From Tranzscheliella williamsii (Eukaryota; Basidiomycota; Ustilaginomycetes; Ustilaginales; Ustilaginaceae), in NCBI GenBank assembly GCA_023212725.1, contig JALBYF010000017.1, forward strand, positions 1-64,000: a stretch of DNA of 64,000 bases, in the 5' to 3' direction. The notes below the pieces were generated by a model. The model did no database searches. It was not told where the DNA came from and was given only the letters and a program-made list of their open reading frames with translations. Made by a program: the position numbers and the translations under genes. Positions 19,337 through 30,900 of this stretch are shown one piece after another. How positions within the stretch are numbered: position 1 is the stretch's first letter; every line of letters begins with the position of its first letter.

Positions 19337-19425
19337 CCCCCATGCTACGGACTTCACACTTGTACACTATTGCATTGAAGCGTGGCCGTATAGATCAAGT
19401 AAGGGCGCGTGTGTAAAGTGAAGGT

Positions 19426-20430
19426 CTAGCCCTCGTAGCCCTCTCTGATGAGCCACCTTTCGATATCCTTGATGGTCTGTTGATGTGTGCGGTCTTTGAC
19501 GTCAAGGATGGTAACCTTTCCTTCTTGTGCGTGGGTTTGGACACCGTGAGCGACGATTAGAGTGTTGAGCTTAGGGTTCTTTCCGAACAGGGTGAGAGCG
19601 GAGACGTCGTCGAGGTCTGAGACGACGACGAGGCCGGAGATGGCGGGGGTGCTGGCGGGCATGGCGGCGGCGAAGATGCTGCTGAGGAAGCCGGTGGGGG
19701 TAGTGGAGGTGGTGGGTTCGATGTACTTGCTTACGGCGTTGGCCACGGACGTGGGGCCTGCGTCCGCGCTGTGGTGTACGAAGAGGACGGGGAGCCGCTG
19801 TAGGCTGCTTAGCTTGATCTGCTGGTGCAGCTCGTGCGCGAGCGCGGCAGTCGCAGCGTCCGCGCCCTCGCCAGCGGACTCTGGCTTAGCGCCGTCCGAC
19901 GGCAGGACAAGATTCATCTGGAGACAGTCGTACCCGGCCTCGCGGAAGTAGCCGATCCAGGAGAACCACTTGTCGCGTCCGCCGCCGCCGCCTCCGCCCA
20001 GATTCGACAAGAGGCTGTCCACCACGCCTGCCTTGCCGCCTTCGGCGGTGGCAAAGACCAGCGTCACCGTCTGCTTGCGTGGCGCCGACGGCGATGCCGG
20101 CCGCAGCAGCGTAGAGGAGCCACTCACCTTGCTCTCCGCCTCAGCAGGCGAGTGCACCGCGAACGACCGCGAAGCGTTCACTGCACCCCCCGGCGGCCAG
20201 AACAGATACCAGCCACCTCCAGCAGCCACCAAACCCCCGCCGAGCGTCTTGTAAGCTGGCTTGCGCCGGGCTGAGCTTGATCCGAAGCGCAAGTCCGGTC
20301 GGCTAGCGGATGTATGGAGTCCGTGCCCAGGTGGAAGAACCCCCGCCAGACCGGCACGGCACGCCCGAGCCTGGCATGAAAGAGATGCCCGGAGGACAGC
20401 CTGTGTGCCCGTGAGCCCAGCCCTAATCAT
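19426..20430 (-). CDS. Probable mitochondrial protein, alpha/beta-hydrolase-like, function unknown
   Basis: Single exon, 334 residues, start at the first ATG. The first 60 residues are rich in Arg, Ala and Ser with no acidic residue until Asp46, as in mitochondrial presequences. A short hydrophobic stretch at about 63-79 (GGGLVAAGGGWYLFW) may be an inner-membrane anchor. The rest reads like an alpha/beta hydrolase-type fold: strand VTLVFATAE, a helix after a run of seven Gly (145-151), YFREAGYDCLQMNL, then strand PVLFVHHSADAG, where Ser221 would sit at the nucleophile elbow though the usual Gly-x-Ser-x-Gly is absent. Later strands are SGLVVVSDLDD and NTLIVAHGV. The C-terminus IKDIERWLIREGYEG resembles hydrolase ends. 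I cannot name the family. It converges on the PQ-loop gene with about 90 bases between their stops. Confidence 0.8.
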   Translation of the reverse strand: MIRAGLTGTQAVLRASLSCQARACRAGLAGVLPPGHGLHTSASRPDLRFGSSSARRKPAYKTLGGGLVAAGGGWYLFWPPGGAVNASRSFAVHSPAEAESKVSGSSTLLRPASPSAPRKQTVTLVFATAEGGKAGVVDSLLSNLGGGGGGGRDKWFSWIGYFREAGYDCLQMNLVLPSDGAKPESAGEGADAATAALAHELHQQIKLSSLQRLPVLFVHHSADAGPTSVANAVSKYIEPTTSTTPTGFLSSIFAAAMPASTPAISGLVVVSDLDDVSALTLFGKNPKLNTLIVAHGVQTHAQEGKVTILDVKDRTHQQTIKDIERWLIREGYEG

Positions 20431-20706
20431 CCTACAGAGTCTTGCACCAAGGCAGAGCGGCGGTAGCTCACAACGTTGTACAGTAGTACTGTAATGGAAG
20501 GACTCACGTCGAGAGAGGCCTTACCGTGGTCAGCGTTTAAGCATTGGGTTTACAGCTTGGCCGGCTATGTCACAGTTACGAGCGCACAAGCCTGCATCCG
20601 GTCTGCATGCATGACGTTGATTTCGAGCTCTTACGCAGCTACGTAGCGGAGATGCTGCTTCGCTTCCAAATTGTATATGTCCACTATCTGCATTCGTAAC
20701 ATCAGC

Positions 20707-20816
20707 GCTTCTTTAGCTCAGTTGGTACGAGCGTCCGACTGAAGAATTCGGTTGTTAACCTTACCACATTGTGGTCTGGTTTCGGAAGGTCACCTGTTCG
20801 ACCCAGGTAAGGAGCA
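20707..20816 (+). tRNA. tRNA-Phe (GAA) with a 36-base intron
   Basis: Acceptor arms GCTTCTT and AAGGAGC pair (one G-T). The D-arm is GCTC/GAGC, the anticodon stem TCCGA/TCGGA, the anticodon loop CTGAAG plus T with GAA at 34-36, and the T-arm ACCTG-TTCGACC-CAGGT. The intron, 20745-20780, interrupts after base 37, the standard place. The discriminator is A; CCA is not encoded. The A box (TAGCTCAGTTGG) and B box (TTCGACC) are normal internal promoters. A nearly identical copy lies at 46328-46437 on the other strand. Confidence 0.95.
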
Positions 20817-20821
20817 TTTCC

Positions 20822-20826
20822 TTTTT
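20822..20826 (+). terminator. RNA polymerase III terminator (T5)
   Basis: Five Ts begin six bases after the tRNA-Phe discriminator base, followed by A and a second T4 run. This is the usual Pol III stop. Confidence 0.75.
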
Positions 20827-21056
20827 ATTTTGGTTCCTTTTTTGGAACGCCATTGTTTTGGTAGTATCAACACCCTTGTCGGCTTTCAGATTGCGCGTCA
20901 TGATCAACACGAAGCGTCTCACAATTTCTGTGCGGAGCGACACCATCTACTTTTCCGATCCATTGGTGGAAACAGCATACACACGTGCACGGCAGCTACT
21001 GGAGCGGTCCGTCGAGCCTCGCTGTTAGACTGCAGAGGAGACAGGGTCGCTCAACA

Positions 21057-24000
21057 ATGGTCTTCATCGTCAAGATCCCCAACCGCTCCAGGGCCAATAC
21101 ACCTGAGGCATCAAATACTCCCACCACCGAACTGCCTCTACCGACTTCAACAAGCTCTTTCGACTCTAGCTCATTGCCGAAGTCGCCGATGGCAACAAGT
21201 TTTGCACCAACACCCAGCTTTGAGATATCCGACGCTCCAAATGCGGCTGCGTATACCGCTCCTACATCAAGACCTGGCTACGAACAGGCCCAGGCTCGGC
21301 GAAGGCCTGAACTGGACATCCTTCTCGCCCCTTCTGTTCTGAACCACCGCTACGTACGCGGAATAGACAAGAGCCTTATAGTAGAACGTCCGGAGCGCAT
21401 TCGAGCTGTCCTGCTTGGTATCGCCGCTGCCATTGGCAAGACCGACAAGGAGAGTTCCCCACCACTACCCTCCAAGTCGGAGGTTTCTACACCCACACCT
21501 ACACCGACGAAAGCTGGGCCTCGGCCCGCAGCGCAGGCTCACAACAGCCAACAGGGGGATGACCTGATTGCCAAGTTTAGCTCACTGTCGATGGGAGCCG
21601 ACGCCTCATTGCATCAAGAGGCACCGGCATTGGGGAACCAGAGACTACGTGTATTGCACACGACACGCTCCATAGCTCTGAATCCACCCCATCCTGCCGT
21701 CGCTTTTGCCCACGCCCACGCAGAAGAGATGGTGACAGTGCTTGAAAGCGCGTACGAACAAGCAAGGCAAAGGAAACGGAACGCTCGTCTGACAGCGCAA
21801 GCCACCGTCCCCCCGGAGTCCAGTTCACCGGCCTCTGTCCTTGTAAAACAGGAACGCGAGACAACCCCAACGCCCAACTCTTTCGCAAAGCATGCGCTAG
21901 CACCCGGTGCAGGCGAAGTTGAGCCGCCTATGCCGGCGCCGGCCACAACGTCGCATGCCGCTTACCTCGACTATCTATGCAGCAAATCACCTTATGAACC
22001 ACCGATGTCTCATCACCGTAAGGTTCTAGACACCAAGGCCTCTAGCAAAGTGATTGATGACAGCGACACATATACCTCAAGCGATGGGGAGGGTGACGAT
22101 GCAATGCACCTTTCCGAGATTCCTGAGCACCTACCTCAGGGCGACCTCTATTTGTCTGGGCCAGATGCCAGCGAAGTAGACGGCGGTTCTGCCGAGGCCA
22201 TAAGACATGCTCTGGGCGCTTGCTGCGAAGCTGTGGACCGCGTTGTTGCTGCAAGTATCTGGCCCACTACTGCATCCTTATCGTCGCATGACCAGGCCAA
22301 GTCAAGCTTACAGGCCTTGCAGGAGGTCCGATACGCTCCCTTACAAGAAGAAGGTTTACTGTCAGATTCGCAGTCAAGAGGCTCGCTATTTTCCGGAGAG
22401 GAGTCCTTCCCAGCCAAAAGGGCCTTCGTGCTTTCGCGTCCGCCGGGTCATCACTGCTCAGGTTCGACCCCCCAAGGGTTCTGTTGGGTGAACAACGCTA
22501 TCGTTGCTTCTGCCCATGCTTACTTGGACCATTCTGTCGACCGGGTAGTCATCCTCGATATCGACTTGCATCACGGCAACGGCACTCAAAACTTGGCATG
22601 GCGCATCAACGCCGATGCGAATAAGCACGACGAGCAGCGCTCCGAACGCATTGCAAGCCTCAGATCCGCTGCCCTCGAAAAGATGCGCCAGAGCGCGGGC
22701 AAAGGGCACAGTAGCAGGGGCCATAAGCTAACACTGCCGGACGAGACCGCAAGGGAGATTACAAAGCAGGCGGGCAAACGCGGTTTAAGAATATTTTACG
22801 GCTCTATCCACGACATAGAATCTTTCCCTTGTGAGGACGGAGACCCCGCACTTGTCAAAGACGCCAGTGTATGCGTTGAGGGCGCCCATGGGCAGTGGAT
22901 TTGGAATAGTAAGTTCAGCAGCGAGATCAGTGCCTTGACAGAGACAGAGTCGCCATTCGAGGATGACAACAAATCATGGTAAAAGGTCCGAAGAAGGTCT
23001 AACGCAGTTAGGCGGTCTCCTGACGTATCTACATTAGTGTCCATTGTCTTGCTTCTTGGGTTCCGATCGACACTTGAAGTCAAGATGGATGTGGCAGGTT
23101 GAGAATTGGAAGGCCCACTTGATTCTGGCGTGTGCCCATCGGCAACGTTCTGACGCACTTTTTTCCCGTTTGTTATCTCGTTTCTGTAGTTCACCTGGAC
23201 CAGTACAAGTCCGAACAGGACTTCAAGCAACTGTACGACGCCAAATACTCGGTGCTGTTCGCTAAAGCAGCAAGGTTCCTGAAGGCTACAGACGCCGCGC
23301 CAGAGCGGACCCTGGTTGTTATCTCGGCAGGCTTCGACGCATGCTCATACGAGTACCCGGGTATGCAAAGGCACGGTAAATCCGTCCCGCCCGGCTTCTA
23401 TCACACCTTCGGACACGATGCAGTCAGGTTCGCCAATCAGTGGGCCGGGGGCAAGCTAATCTCGGTGCTTGAGGGGGGCTATAGCGACCGAGCTCTCTGT
23501 TCAGCTGCCTTGGCCCACGTCACTGGACTATCGGCATCCGACTCACATGATCCGCCAAGCGCCAGCGAGGAAGAATTCTGGAGGCTCGATAACCTGATCG
23601 CGGTGGAAAAAGTGGCCAAAAAGATGGCTGCACACGCAGCAGCGGCCTCCGCCGGCGGCTTCGCCAACACTATGCCGAAGCGGCGGCAGGCGGAGCTGCC
23701 GCCATGGCTATCGCTGACGTCACGCGCCTTTGCGGCTTTCGAACAAGCATGCGGCAAGCCTCTTCTTCCTCTAGGTAGCGCAGCGGGTGCGGGCCGGTCC
23801 AGCGCTGCATCCAGTGTCGCCAGTAGCCCAGCTCCAGGGACCGCCGGCCGAGTTCTGCGAGACAGGGGCGCGCTCAAAGGCCGGGCTGAAAGCCGCGCTG
23901 CTTTTGAGCCCGCACCACTCCAAAATACCACACCGTCTGTCACTAGTCGCAAAGCAAATCTCTCTTCGGTCAAGACGAAGAGCCCTGCGAAGAAGGACAG

Positions 24001-24811
24001 TCCGAGTAAGCGCGAGAATTCCAACGAGCCCGATGCACAGGCGGATACTACAGTTTCCGACACTCCGTCCAAGGCTCTGGCTTCACCGACCGCTTTGAAC
24101 GATACCCCAGCTGAGGATGCCAGCGCAGTCCAGGTCGCATTTGCGGGTCACAGCGCGGGCTCGGAACCACCAACGCCCGATCCCGCATCCAGCGCTCCCA
24201 ACCACGAAGCTTCCCCAGGTGCGTTCCAGAGTTCATCTGTGTCGGACTCCCGCCCTTTCGCAAGCGGGCCAGGCACGCCGGGATCTGCCCATTTTGACTC
24301 GGTACCGAGCCCGACTCAGCTCGGTACGCCGGTCACGCTAGTTGACTCCATGTCTTCGGTCCGGATCATCGACAGGAACAATGCAGCGCGGCTGGTGGAT
24401 AGCTTGTTCGTACTCAGTACGCATAAAGAGGGATATGGTGCCATGCCGCATGACGACGAGGATGCCCCCGGCTCGCCGGATCCCGCCGTTGCGATGGCTA
24501 CCATACCGCCCAATGACTTCTTGCCTTTCAAGGAGCAGGTTGAGGCCCGACGAAATAGCCTGGGTCTGTCTTTACCCGCAGGCGTTCCGACCTTTCTGAG
24601 TGAACACTCAAACCATCCCATGGCCGTCGCGGACCAGAGCTTTGTGGCGACCGCAGTCGGGGAAAGAGCAGCATACGGCGACGGGCCGGAGACGGCGGGC
24701 CGAAATCAGCACCCGGAGGCGCCAGCTGCGGTTGAGCACATCTATCCCGCACTTCCAAACCTTCCGCCTCAAATGCAGTTCCAATCTCGCGGCGACTCAC
24801 AGACTTTCTGA
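21057..24811 (+). CDS. HOS3: Hos3-type histone deacetylase
   Basis: Two exons, 21057-22908 and 23190-24811; the donor is GTAAGT, the acceptor TGTAG, and the 281-base intron falls in an Ile codon so that the joint reads WIWNIHLDQYK. The product is 1157 residues. The ATG at 21057 (context AACAATGG) is the first in frame; the upstream open frame starts only at GTG. The class II zinc deacetylase core includes LSRPPGHHCSG (His465, His466), DIDLHHGNG (Asp503, His505 as zinc ligands), SAGFDAC (Asp667) and EGGYSD (Tyr715). Ser/Pro-rich insertions separate the first core strands (about 130-400), and a tail of over 400 disordered residues follows. Fungal Hos3 enzymes deacetylate histones; the yeast protein also acts at the bud neck and nuclear pores. 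The tRNA-Phe gene lies 240 bases upstream. Confidence 0.95.
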
Positions 24812-25089
24812 GATGGATCCCAGGCAGAATCCGCAACGATCCTATGTATACCTTCCGCCCTTCCACTACGTGTATATCTAACGCTTTACCGTATACCCAC
24901 ATTCCCATTTCTGTCAATAGCAGCAAATGTCTGCCAATAGCAGCAGCACCTATGGTGCCATGGTGCATAATCTGATGTCACGGTGCCATCACCGTGGGAT
25001 GTGTACATTCGGCCATGCTTCCTCCACCGCGCTGGAGGGGGGAGCCAAGTGTCCAGGCCTACGGTGACGCACTGGAGAGCGCCGAGGCT

Positions 25090-27381
25090 TCACTTGTGAT
25101 TCTTCTTCATGCGGCGCTTCTTCTCGGATTTGGGCATCTTAGTCTTCCTCTTCTCGCGGTTGGCGGCCTTGGTCTCTTTCTTTGCGTCCTTCTTGAGGGA
25201 TTTTGCCTCCTCTTTGGTCAGCTTGGCGTCCTTCGGGTGGCGTGGGGCGTCGCTGTTGCTGTCGCTGTCATCCTCGCTGTCGGAGTCCTCGTCGTCGTCG
25301 GAGCTGCTCGACTGGTCTGCACGCTCGCAAGCCTGCGAAGTGGCTGTGCCCGGCGCGGGCTCGCTCGCGGATGCTGCTGGCGGCACCGACCTCTCCGCCG
25401 CGCCGGAAACGAGGTCTTGGAAGCCACTCGGCGCGGCGGCATCCGGCGCCCTCGTTTTCCTCTGCTGCAGCTCGATCTCGCGCTCGGGATCCTCCACCTC
25501 GTGCAGCGAGTAGGGGATGTAGGTCGCCTTGAACACCTCATCGTCGTTGCTGGCCTTCGGCGGCGCCGCGTTGCCCTGCATCCGGACCGCTGCATCTTCT
25601 TGCCTCGTCCCATCGGTGTTCAACGCACCCCCGGGGTTAGCTTGGTCGAGAACAAGCGCCTCCATCAGACCCTCCAATGACCGCATCAGCTCCGCTTCGC
25701 TTTCGCCGACTGCTGACGCAGATGCCGCCGCATCTTGAGCCGCGCCCGAGGCCTGCGCCAGACCAGTATACCATGCTCCTCCTCCGGTCACCTTGTTTTG
25801 GACCGCTAACGCGCCGGTCTGGGAGGCGTCAGACGTCCCGGTGGAAAGAGCCATGCTGCTAGCAGTGGCAGGCGTTGTGGTGGCTTTTTGAATGAGAGCA
25901 TCATGTGTTGCGTTCGGATTTGGCGCACCATCTTGGTGGAAGTCCGCACCCTGCTTCTCGAGTCCAGCCCTGCCTCCCTTCCTCGCGGCTTCCTTGCCCG
26001 AGCCCTCCTTGACGATGAAGTCGAACGTCTTCCTGAGACCTAAGGTGGGGACGCCGCGTTTGGCAAAGTACTCGTCCACGTGGCCGATGTCGGCTCTGAG
26101 AAAGTCGTAAGCGCGCGGGTGGTCATGCTCTACAGACTGCGAGACATCGATGATCCAGAGGTGGCCCTCGTGATAGAGAATGTTGTACTCGCTGAGATCG
26201 GCGTGCACGAGACGGCAGTCTTGATACATGATCCGCACGCTCGCGAGAAGCTCGCGGTAGAGCCGGCTCCACGTCTGCTGGTCCGAGCCAATCATCTCGT
26301 CCGCGTCCTTGAGCCTGGGACTCGCCCAACCCTCTTCATCACCCAGGAATTGCATGACAAGCACATGGTCTCGCAGCTCGACGGGAATCGGCGCCCTGAG
26401 ACCGGCAGAGACCATCCTCTTAAGATTTCGGGCTTCCTTCTCCGCCCAGAGCCGTACCATCTTGCGTGGGTTGTGCTTGGCATATCCGTGGCGAAAGCGG
26501 AACTCGCCGCTAACGTAGCGATCCCTATCCTTGAAGACCAGAATACTGGTCTTGTAGATCTTGAGCGCGAGGCTTCCCTTTGGCTGTTCTGGAGCGCCAG
26601 CGCTACTGCTGGGCGCGGACGTGGTTGCGTGGTAGACGTTGGCTTCTTTCCCGGTGCTCACACAACCGTTGACGGACTCGAGAAGCCCGCGATTGACCAT
26701 CTTGTACAGGATGACCATGGTTCGAGGATCCAGTACGCCCTCTACCGTGGCTCGATCCGCTTTGTCTTTGATCCGGACGGCATCACGCCCGCCGAGGGCT
26801 TTCCTCGGCACGGTAGAGTTGACACCACCGCCAATAGCCGATGAAGGATCGTAGGCATCCTCGACACGAACGCGGGAAGCAAATTTAGATAACGATTCCA
26901 TCTGGGAAGCAGTTCTCGACGTAGATGTAGACGGACCGGCCACGGACATGCCGGTGGAAGCGGCCTTACTTTTCGAAGAAGCTGACGATGACGATGGTGG
27001 CGCCTTGCGCCGTCGGTTCATCGCTGGTAATGGTGTAGCTGACCCTTGTTGGGAAGAGGAAGCAGGAGTAATGGCTGAAGCTAGCTGCCGTGACCTGTTG
27101 AATTGCTTGGTGAAGTCTCCCCTGGCTAGCTCCCAATCGGCATCCTCGACCGCGCCGTATCCACCCAGGTCGTCCTCCTCTCTATCCTCTTGATTGTATT
27201 CATCCTCTCGTGCACTGTCTTCCTCTTCATCTTCGGTGTCGGACGAACGACGGAGCAGGTCTGAAATTTCCGACCGCCGTGCTGCCTGTCCTTGCGCGGT
27301 ATCGTCATTCTGGCTGGCATGCTGAGGAGCCACATTCTGGGCAGCAGTATCTAAGGCATCGTCAAACTGGCCTTCCTCCAT
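25090..27381 (-). CDS. RIO1: RIO1 atypical protein kinase/ATPase
   Basis: Single exon, 763 residues. An acidic Ser-rich N-terminus (1-200) leads into the RIO domain (about 214-470). It has the nucleotide loop STGKEANVY (242-250), Lys274 in LALKIYK, the RIO1 signature GEFRFRHGYAKHNPRKMV, catalytic HADLSEYN (Asp395, Asn400) and the metal site IIDVSQ (Asp412). All are intact. The C-terminal 250 residues hold acidic runs and a very basic end (KKRRMKKNHK) typical of Rio1. Known role: late cytoplasmic maturation of the 40S ribosomal subunit (20S to 18S rRNA) and links to cell-cycle control. The protein is longer than yeast Rio1 (484 residues) because of low-complexity tails. It converges on HOS3 and diverges from the F-BAR/RhoGAP gene. 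Confidence 0.96.
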   Translation of the reverse strand: MEEGQFDDALDTAAQNVAPQHASQNDDTAQGQAARRSEISDLLRRSSDTEDEEEDSAREDEYNQEDREEDDLGGYGAVEDADWELARGDFTKQFNRSRQLASAITPASSSQQGSATPLPAMNRRRKAPPSSSSASSKSKAASTGMSVAGPSTSTSRTASQMESLSKFASRVRVEDAYDPSSAIGGGVNSTVPRKALGGRDAVRIKDKADRATVEGVLDPRTMVILYKMVNRGLLESVNGCVSTGKEANVYHATTSAPSSSAGAPEQPKGSLALKIYKTSILVFKDRDRYVSGEFRFRHGYAKHNPRKMVRLWAEKEARNLKRMVSAGLRAPIPVELRDHVLVMQFLGDEEGWASPRLKDADEMIGSDQQTWSRLYRELLASVRIMYQDCRLVHADLSEYNILYHEGHLWIIDVSQSVEHDHPRAYDFLRADIGHVDEYFAKRGVPTLGLRKTFDFIVKEGSGKEAARKGGRAGLEKQGADFHQDGAPNPNATHDALIQKATTTPATASSMALSTGTSDASQTGALAVQNKVTGGGAWYTGLAQASGAAQDAAASASAVGESEAELMRSLEGLMEALVLDQANPGGALNTDGTRQEDAAVRMQGNAAPPKASNDDEVFKATYIPYSLHEVEDPEREIELQQRKTRAPDAAAPSGFQDLVSGAAERSVPPAASASEPAPGTATSQACERADQSSSSDDDEDSDSEDDSDSNSDAPRHPKDAKLTKEEAKSLKKDAKKETKAANREKRKTKMPKSEKKRRMKKNHK

Positions 27382-27985
27382 TTTGGTATTGAGCGATCCA
27401 ATGCGTACGTACCAGATAGGTTAAGGGAACGAGGTTGAGCGTGGACTATGAAGTTTTGACTTGACTCTTCTTCCACCGCTTCTGCTGCACGCTCCCTTAA
27501 ACCTGATATTTTATCGTTTTGGTTGTGGACACTTCGGGTTACCCGTAATCCGAGATCTACGATTGGAAACGTAACATAAGGCGGGATCTCATTTCGCATT
27601 GTGCAAGCATGTACGTGGCTTCACTCGTACGGGGGGATGAAAACGCTGGAGATCCGGCGGCCAAGTTGTGATTCGCAAGTTCACAGCCTCGCGTGTGTGT
27701 TGCACAGGCCACGAAGTAACACATAGTTAACTTGCCTCGGCTGCAGTTGCACTTGTCGGTGATCCCGCTCACAAGCATGGACGTGAGAGCCTCCTAAGCG
27801 CCATCTGACTCTTTTCTCATCGACCGTCGCCTATCACAACCTTGTATCAAAGCCAACGAATACTGTCGGAGGTCACCGATCGCTGCTTGTGCGTGCCAGC
27901 ATCACTGCTCTGTTCAGCACACATAGCCAGCTCTGCTCTGCCTGGTCTGCTTGGCTAAGGACGGGTGGCCCGGTTGCAACGCAAG
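27382..27985. other. Divergent promoter region, RIO1 and RhoGAP genes
   Basis: About 600 bases between two divergent start codons. I see no gene and no clear element; short frames on both strands lack coding character. Confidence 0.5.
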
Positions 27986-30900
27986 ATGAGTGCACCTTCG
28001 GCACTGACGGTGGTCTATCCGCCTTCGTTTCAGAACTCGTTCTGGTCCTATCCCTCTTACCGCAAAGGAGCACAAAGCCTGTATACGAAGCTGCAGGCTG
28101 GCCTGGATGAGAACCATTCGGTGCTTGCCTTTGTCGCCCATCGCGCCGAGCTAGAGTACAATCACGCTGAAGCTCTGGCCACCCCGCCTCCGCAGCCCTC
28201 CTTCCCAGCTCCCCTTTTCAAGCAGGCGGCTGGAACCCTGCATGAGGTCTTGTCTTCCCCCATTGGTTCGCTCGACGGGACTATCGGGGCGACGGCTGCT
28301 ACTCGCGGCTTCGCCGCCATCACATCGGCAACTTCCCATGCCTTCCGTCTGACGCAGGCAGAGACCACGACTGCTCAGGCAAATGCCCATGGCAAGATCG
28401 CACGTCATCTGGAGAAGGCCATCCTGGAACCGTTTGGCAAGTGGGCATCGGATCATCGCGAGCGGGTGACGCAGAGCTGGGAGCATGTTGATGCCGCTCT
28501 GAGCCGGTTCGAGCGACAAAAATCCGAAATCGACAAGCTCAGGCAGAATTACGAGAAAAAGTGCCATGCTGCGGATGAGGCCGAAGATGATGCGCGCTTC
28601 GCGCCGGTAGAGGATTCCACTGTCGGCCAATACGATCCTCTTACTGCTCAGCAGAATCAAAGGCAGAAGCCACGAAGCGTCTCGGCAGGCAGCTCGAATT
28701 CGCTGGATCCGACCTCTCCTAGTGAAAAGCTGCGCGATCCCGAAAGGTTGAAGCGGAGGGAGACTCTACGCAAACAATTTGGCTTCACTCAGAGAGCCAT
28801 GTCGGCGACACACTCCAGCGCTTCGGCCGAGGATCTCGCAGGCGTAAAGCTGCCTCCACTCCCGACCGAGACGGAAGGAAAGAGCCTCGAAGCCAGCGAT
28901 GAGACCGCCTCTGCATCACCGAGCCATAACAGCAGCGCACTCAAGCGCTCCAGCACAATCTCTGCCATTGTCAATTCCGCTGTTGAAAAGATTCCAGCAC
29001 CGCTGAAAGCCGCTGTGGGCGGTGTGGTGTCCGGCGACGCTCGCCACATCCGGTTGAGACGCGATGCCGACAACGCTGAGAAGCTGTACGAAGAAGCGGT
29101 GCGTAACCTGGATCGTACTCGATGCCAAGTTGAAGAGATCCTTTTCGAACACTACGGCCTAACCCAGCGGTGGGAAAGCGATCGGATCCGGGCTGTCCAG
29201 TCTGTGCTCGCCTCTTACAATCAGGCGCTTTCAGCTCAACTTCCCCTCCTCAATCAGTCGGTCGTCCGAGGTTTTCGCATTCATGAAGGCCTCAATCCAA
29301 CCCTCGAGCTGCGTGCGCTCATTCGACATGCTCGAACCGGCCCCTTCCAACCTGCCATTGAACGCTTCCACCCTTACTACCACGACGAAGTCTCTCTCGG
29401 CCACAAAGGTGATTCCCATAGTTTCGCTCATGCTTGGCTTACCAAGAACGGCGGATTCGGCCTCGATCTCATTCTCGTTGAGAGGCTCGAATATCTCGAC
29501 AAGCTGGACCGGCTGCAAAATGGTAGCGCCTCCGAAGAAACCTCGGACGCCAATAAGCTCTCCACACTGCCGCCCGTCCTTGAGGCTCTGTTAGGCGCTT
29601 TGACCCGAGCTTATGCAGACGATGAGCGATGGCCCGCCAGTAACGCTACGACTAGCTCGCATAGCGAGCAGGGTCAAGATGCGAAGACGGAAAATAACGA
29701 AAAATTCAAGAAGTCGACCCTCGACCAGGAGAAGAGAAAGACTTGGGTGTTGGAGGTGCCCCTTCGTATCACGCATCGTCTCAGAGACGCTCTGATCGCA
29801 CAGCTGAACCCGTCGCACGCGGACATGATCTATGGAACGGGTTCCTCTTCCGGAATGGCTTCCAGGTCCATCCCCGAGAAGATGCTCGATGCCTACGATC
29901 CACCCGTCCTTGCTGCTTGTGTAAAGCTGTGGCTGCTGGAGCTAGAACATAGCCTCATTGTCGAAGATCTCTGGGACCAGATAGATTCAATCTATCGAGC
30001 TGCAGCTGGCCAGGAGCACGAGGCTCTGGCCGTCATTGGCCACACGACGGAGGAAAATGACGCAGCTACTGACGAGAAAGTCCAGGACAAAGAGGAAGAT
30101 GGAGACACAGAAAAAGTTTCCGTGGCAGCTGAAAAGAAGCCTAAGGAGAGGCGTATCAATGCAGAGACCAAAGAGAAGATCAAAGCAGGCGTGCTTGAAG
30201 ATCTTCGTGTGGTGCTCAACAAACTGCCCAAGATTCACCTCGCCTGTTTGGACGCAGTATTTGGACATCTACATACGCTGGTCGCAGAAACCCAGTCCCA
30301 GGAGTCAACTTTGGTATATGTCAACAAGCTCGGCCTTGCGCTCGGTCGCGCTATACTACGTCCCCGTGCCGAAACTCCTTACACTCTAGCTGCTCAGAAT
30401 GCCACTCTGGTGGTGATGGATCTCGTTCAATACTATGATGAAATCTTCCCACAGCTGATTCGAAGTAAACTGCAAGAGGGTTCTCATCAGAGCACGGGCG
30501 CGCTTAGCAACAACGAGGCTTCGGGCTCCTTCGGCCAGGGTCAGCGAAGAATGCCGGTCCGCAAGAGGACCAAACCTGTCGATCAAAGGATCTCTCGCAG
30601 TTCGATCGGCAGCGACCTGCAGCAAGGTGCTAAAAAGCTTATTGAGCAAATGGATGAGCGGGAGCGAGGCCCTCAGGTACCAATCAAGGAAAGTACAGAA
30701 GAATCTTCGCCTCTTGCCACAGCTGGTACTAAGGACCATGACGAGCTGCCAGCACAGGCGGTCAAGGTACCACCCACGATCCCATCGATCGTCACTGACA
30801 AGCTCAACACAGAGGCGGCGACAAAGGCTGATGATGCCGCTGCGCCTACGCCGCTGACGGAGAGAGTATTTGCCTCATCAACGCAATTCGGAGGAGACAA

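Noticed and set aside
24994..25680. 228-codon + strand open frame over the RIO1 3' end
   Set aside because: Antisense of low-complexity acidic and basic RIO1 sequence, giving Leu/Val-rich text without any domain.
26080..26844. 254-codon + strand open frame inside RIO1
   Set aside because: It is the antisense of the conserved RIO domain; GC-rich codon use on the real strand opens the opposite frame. No motif of its own.
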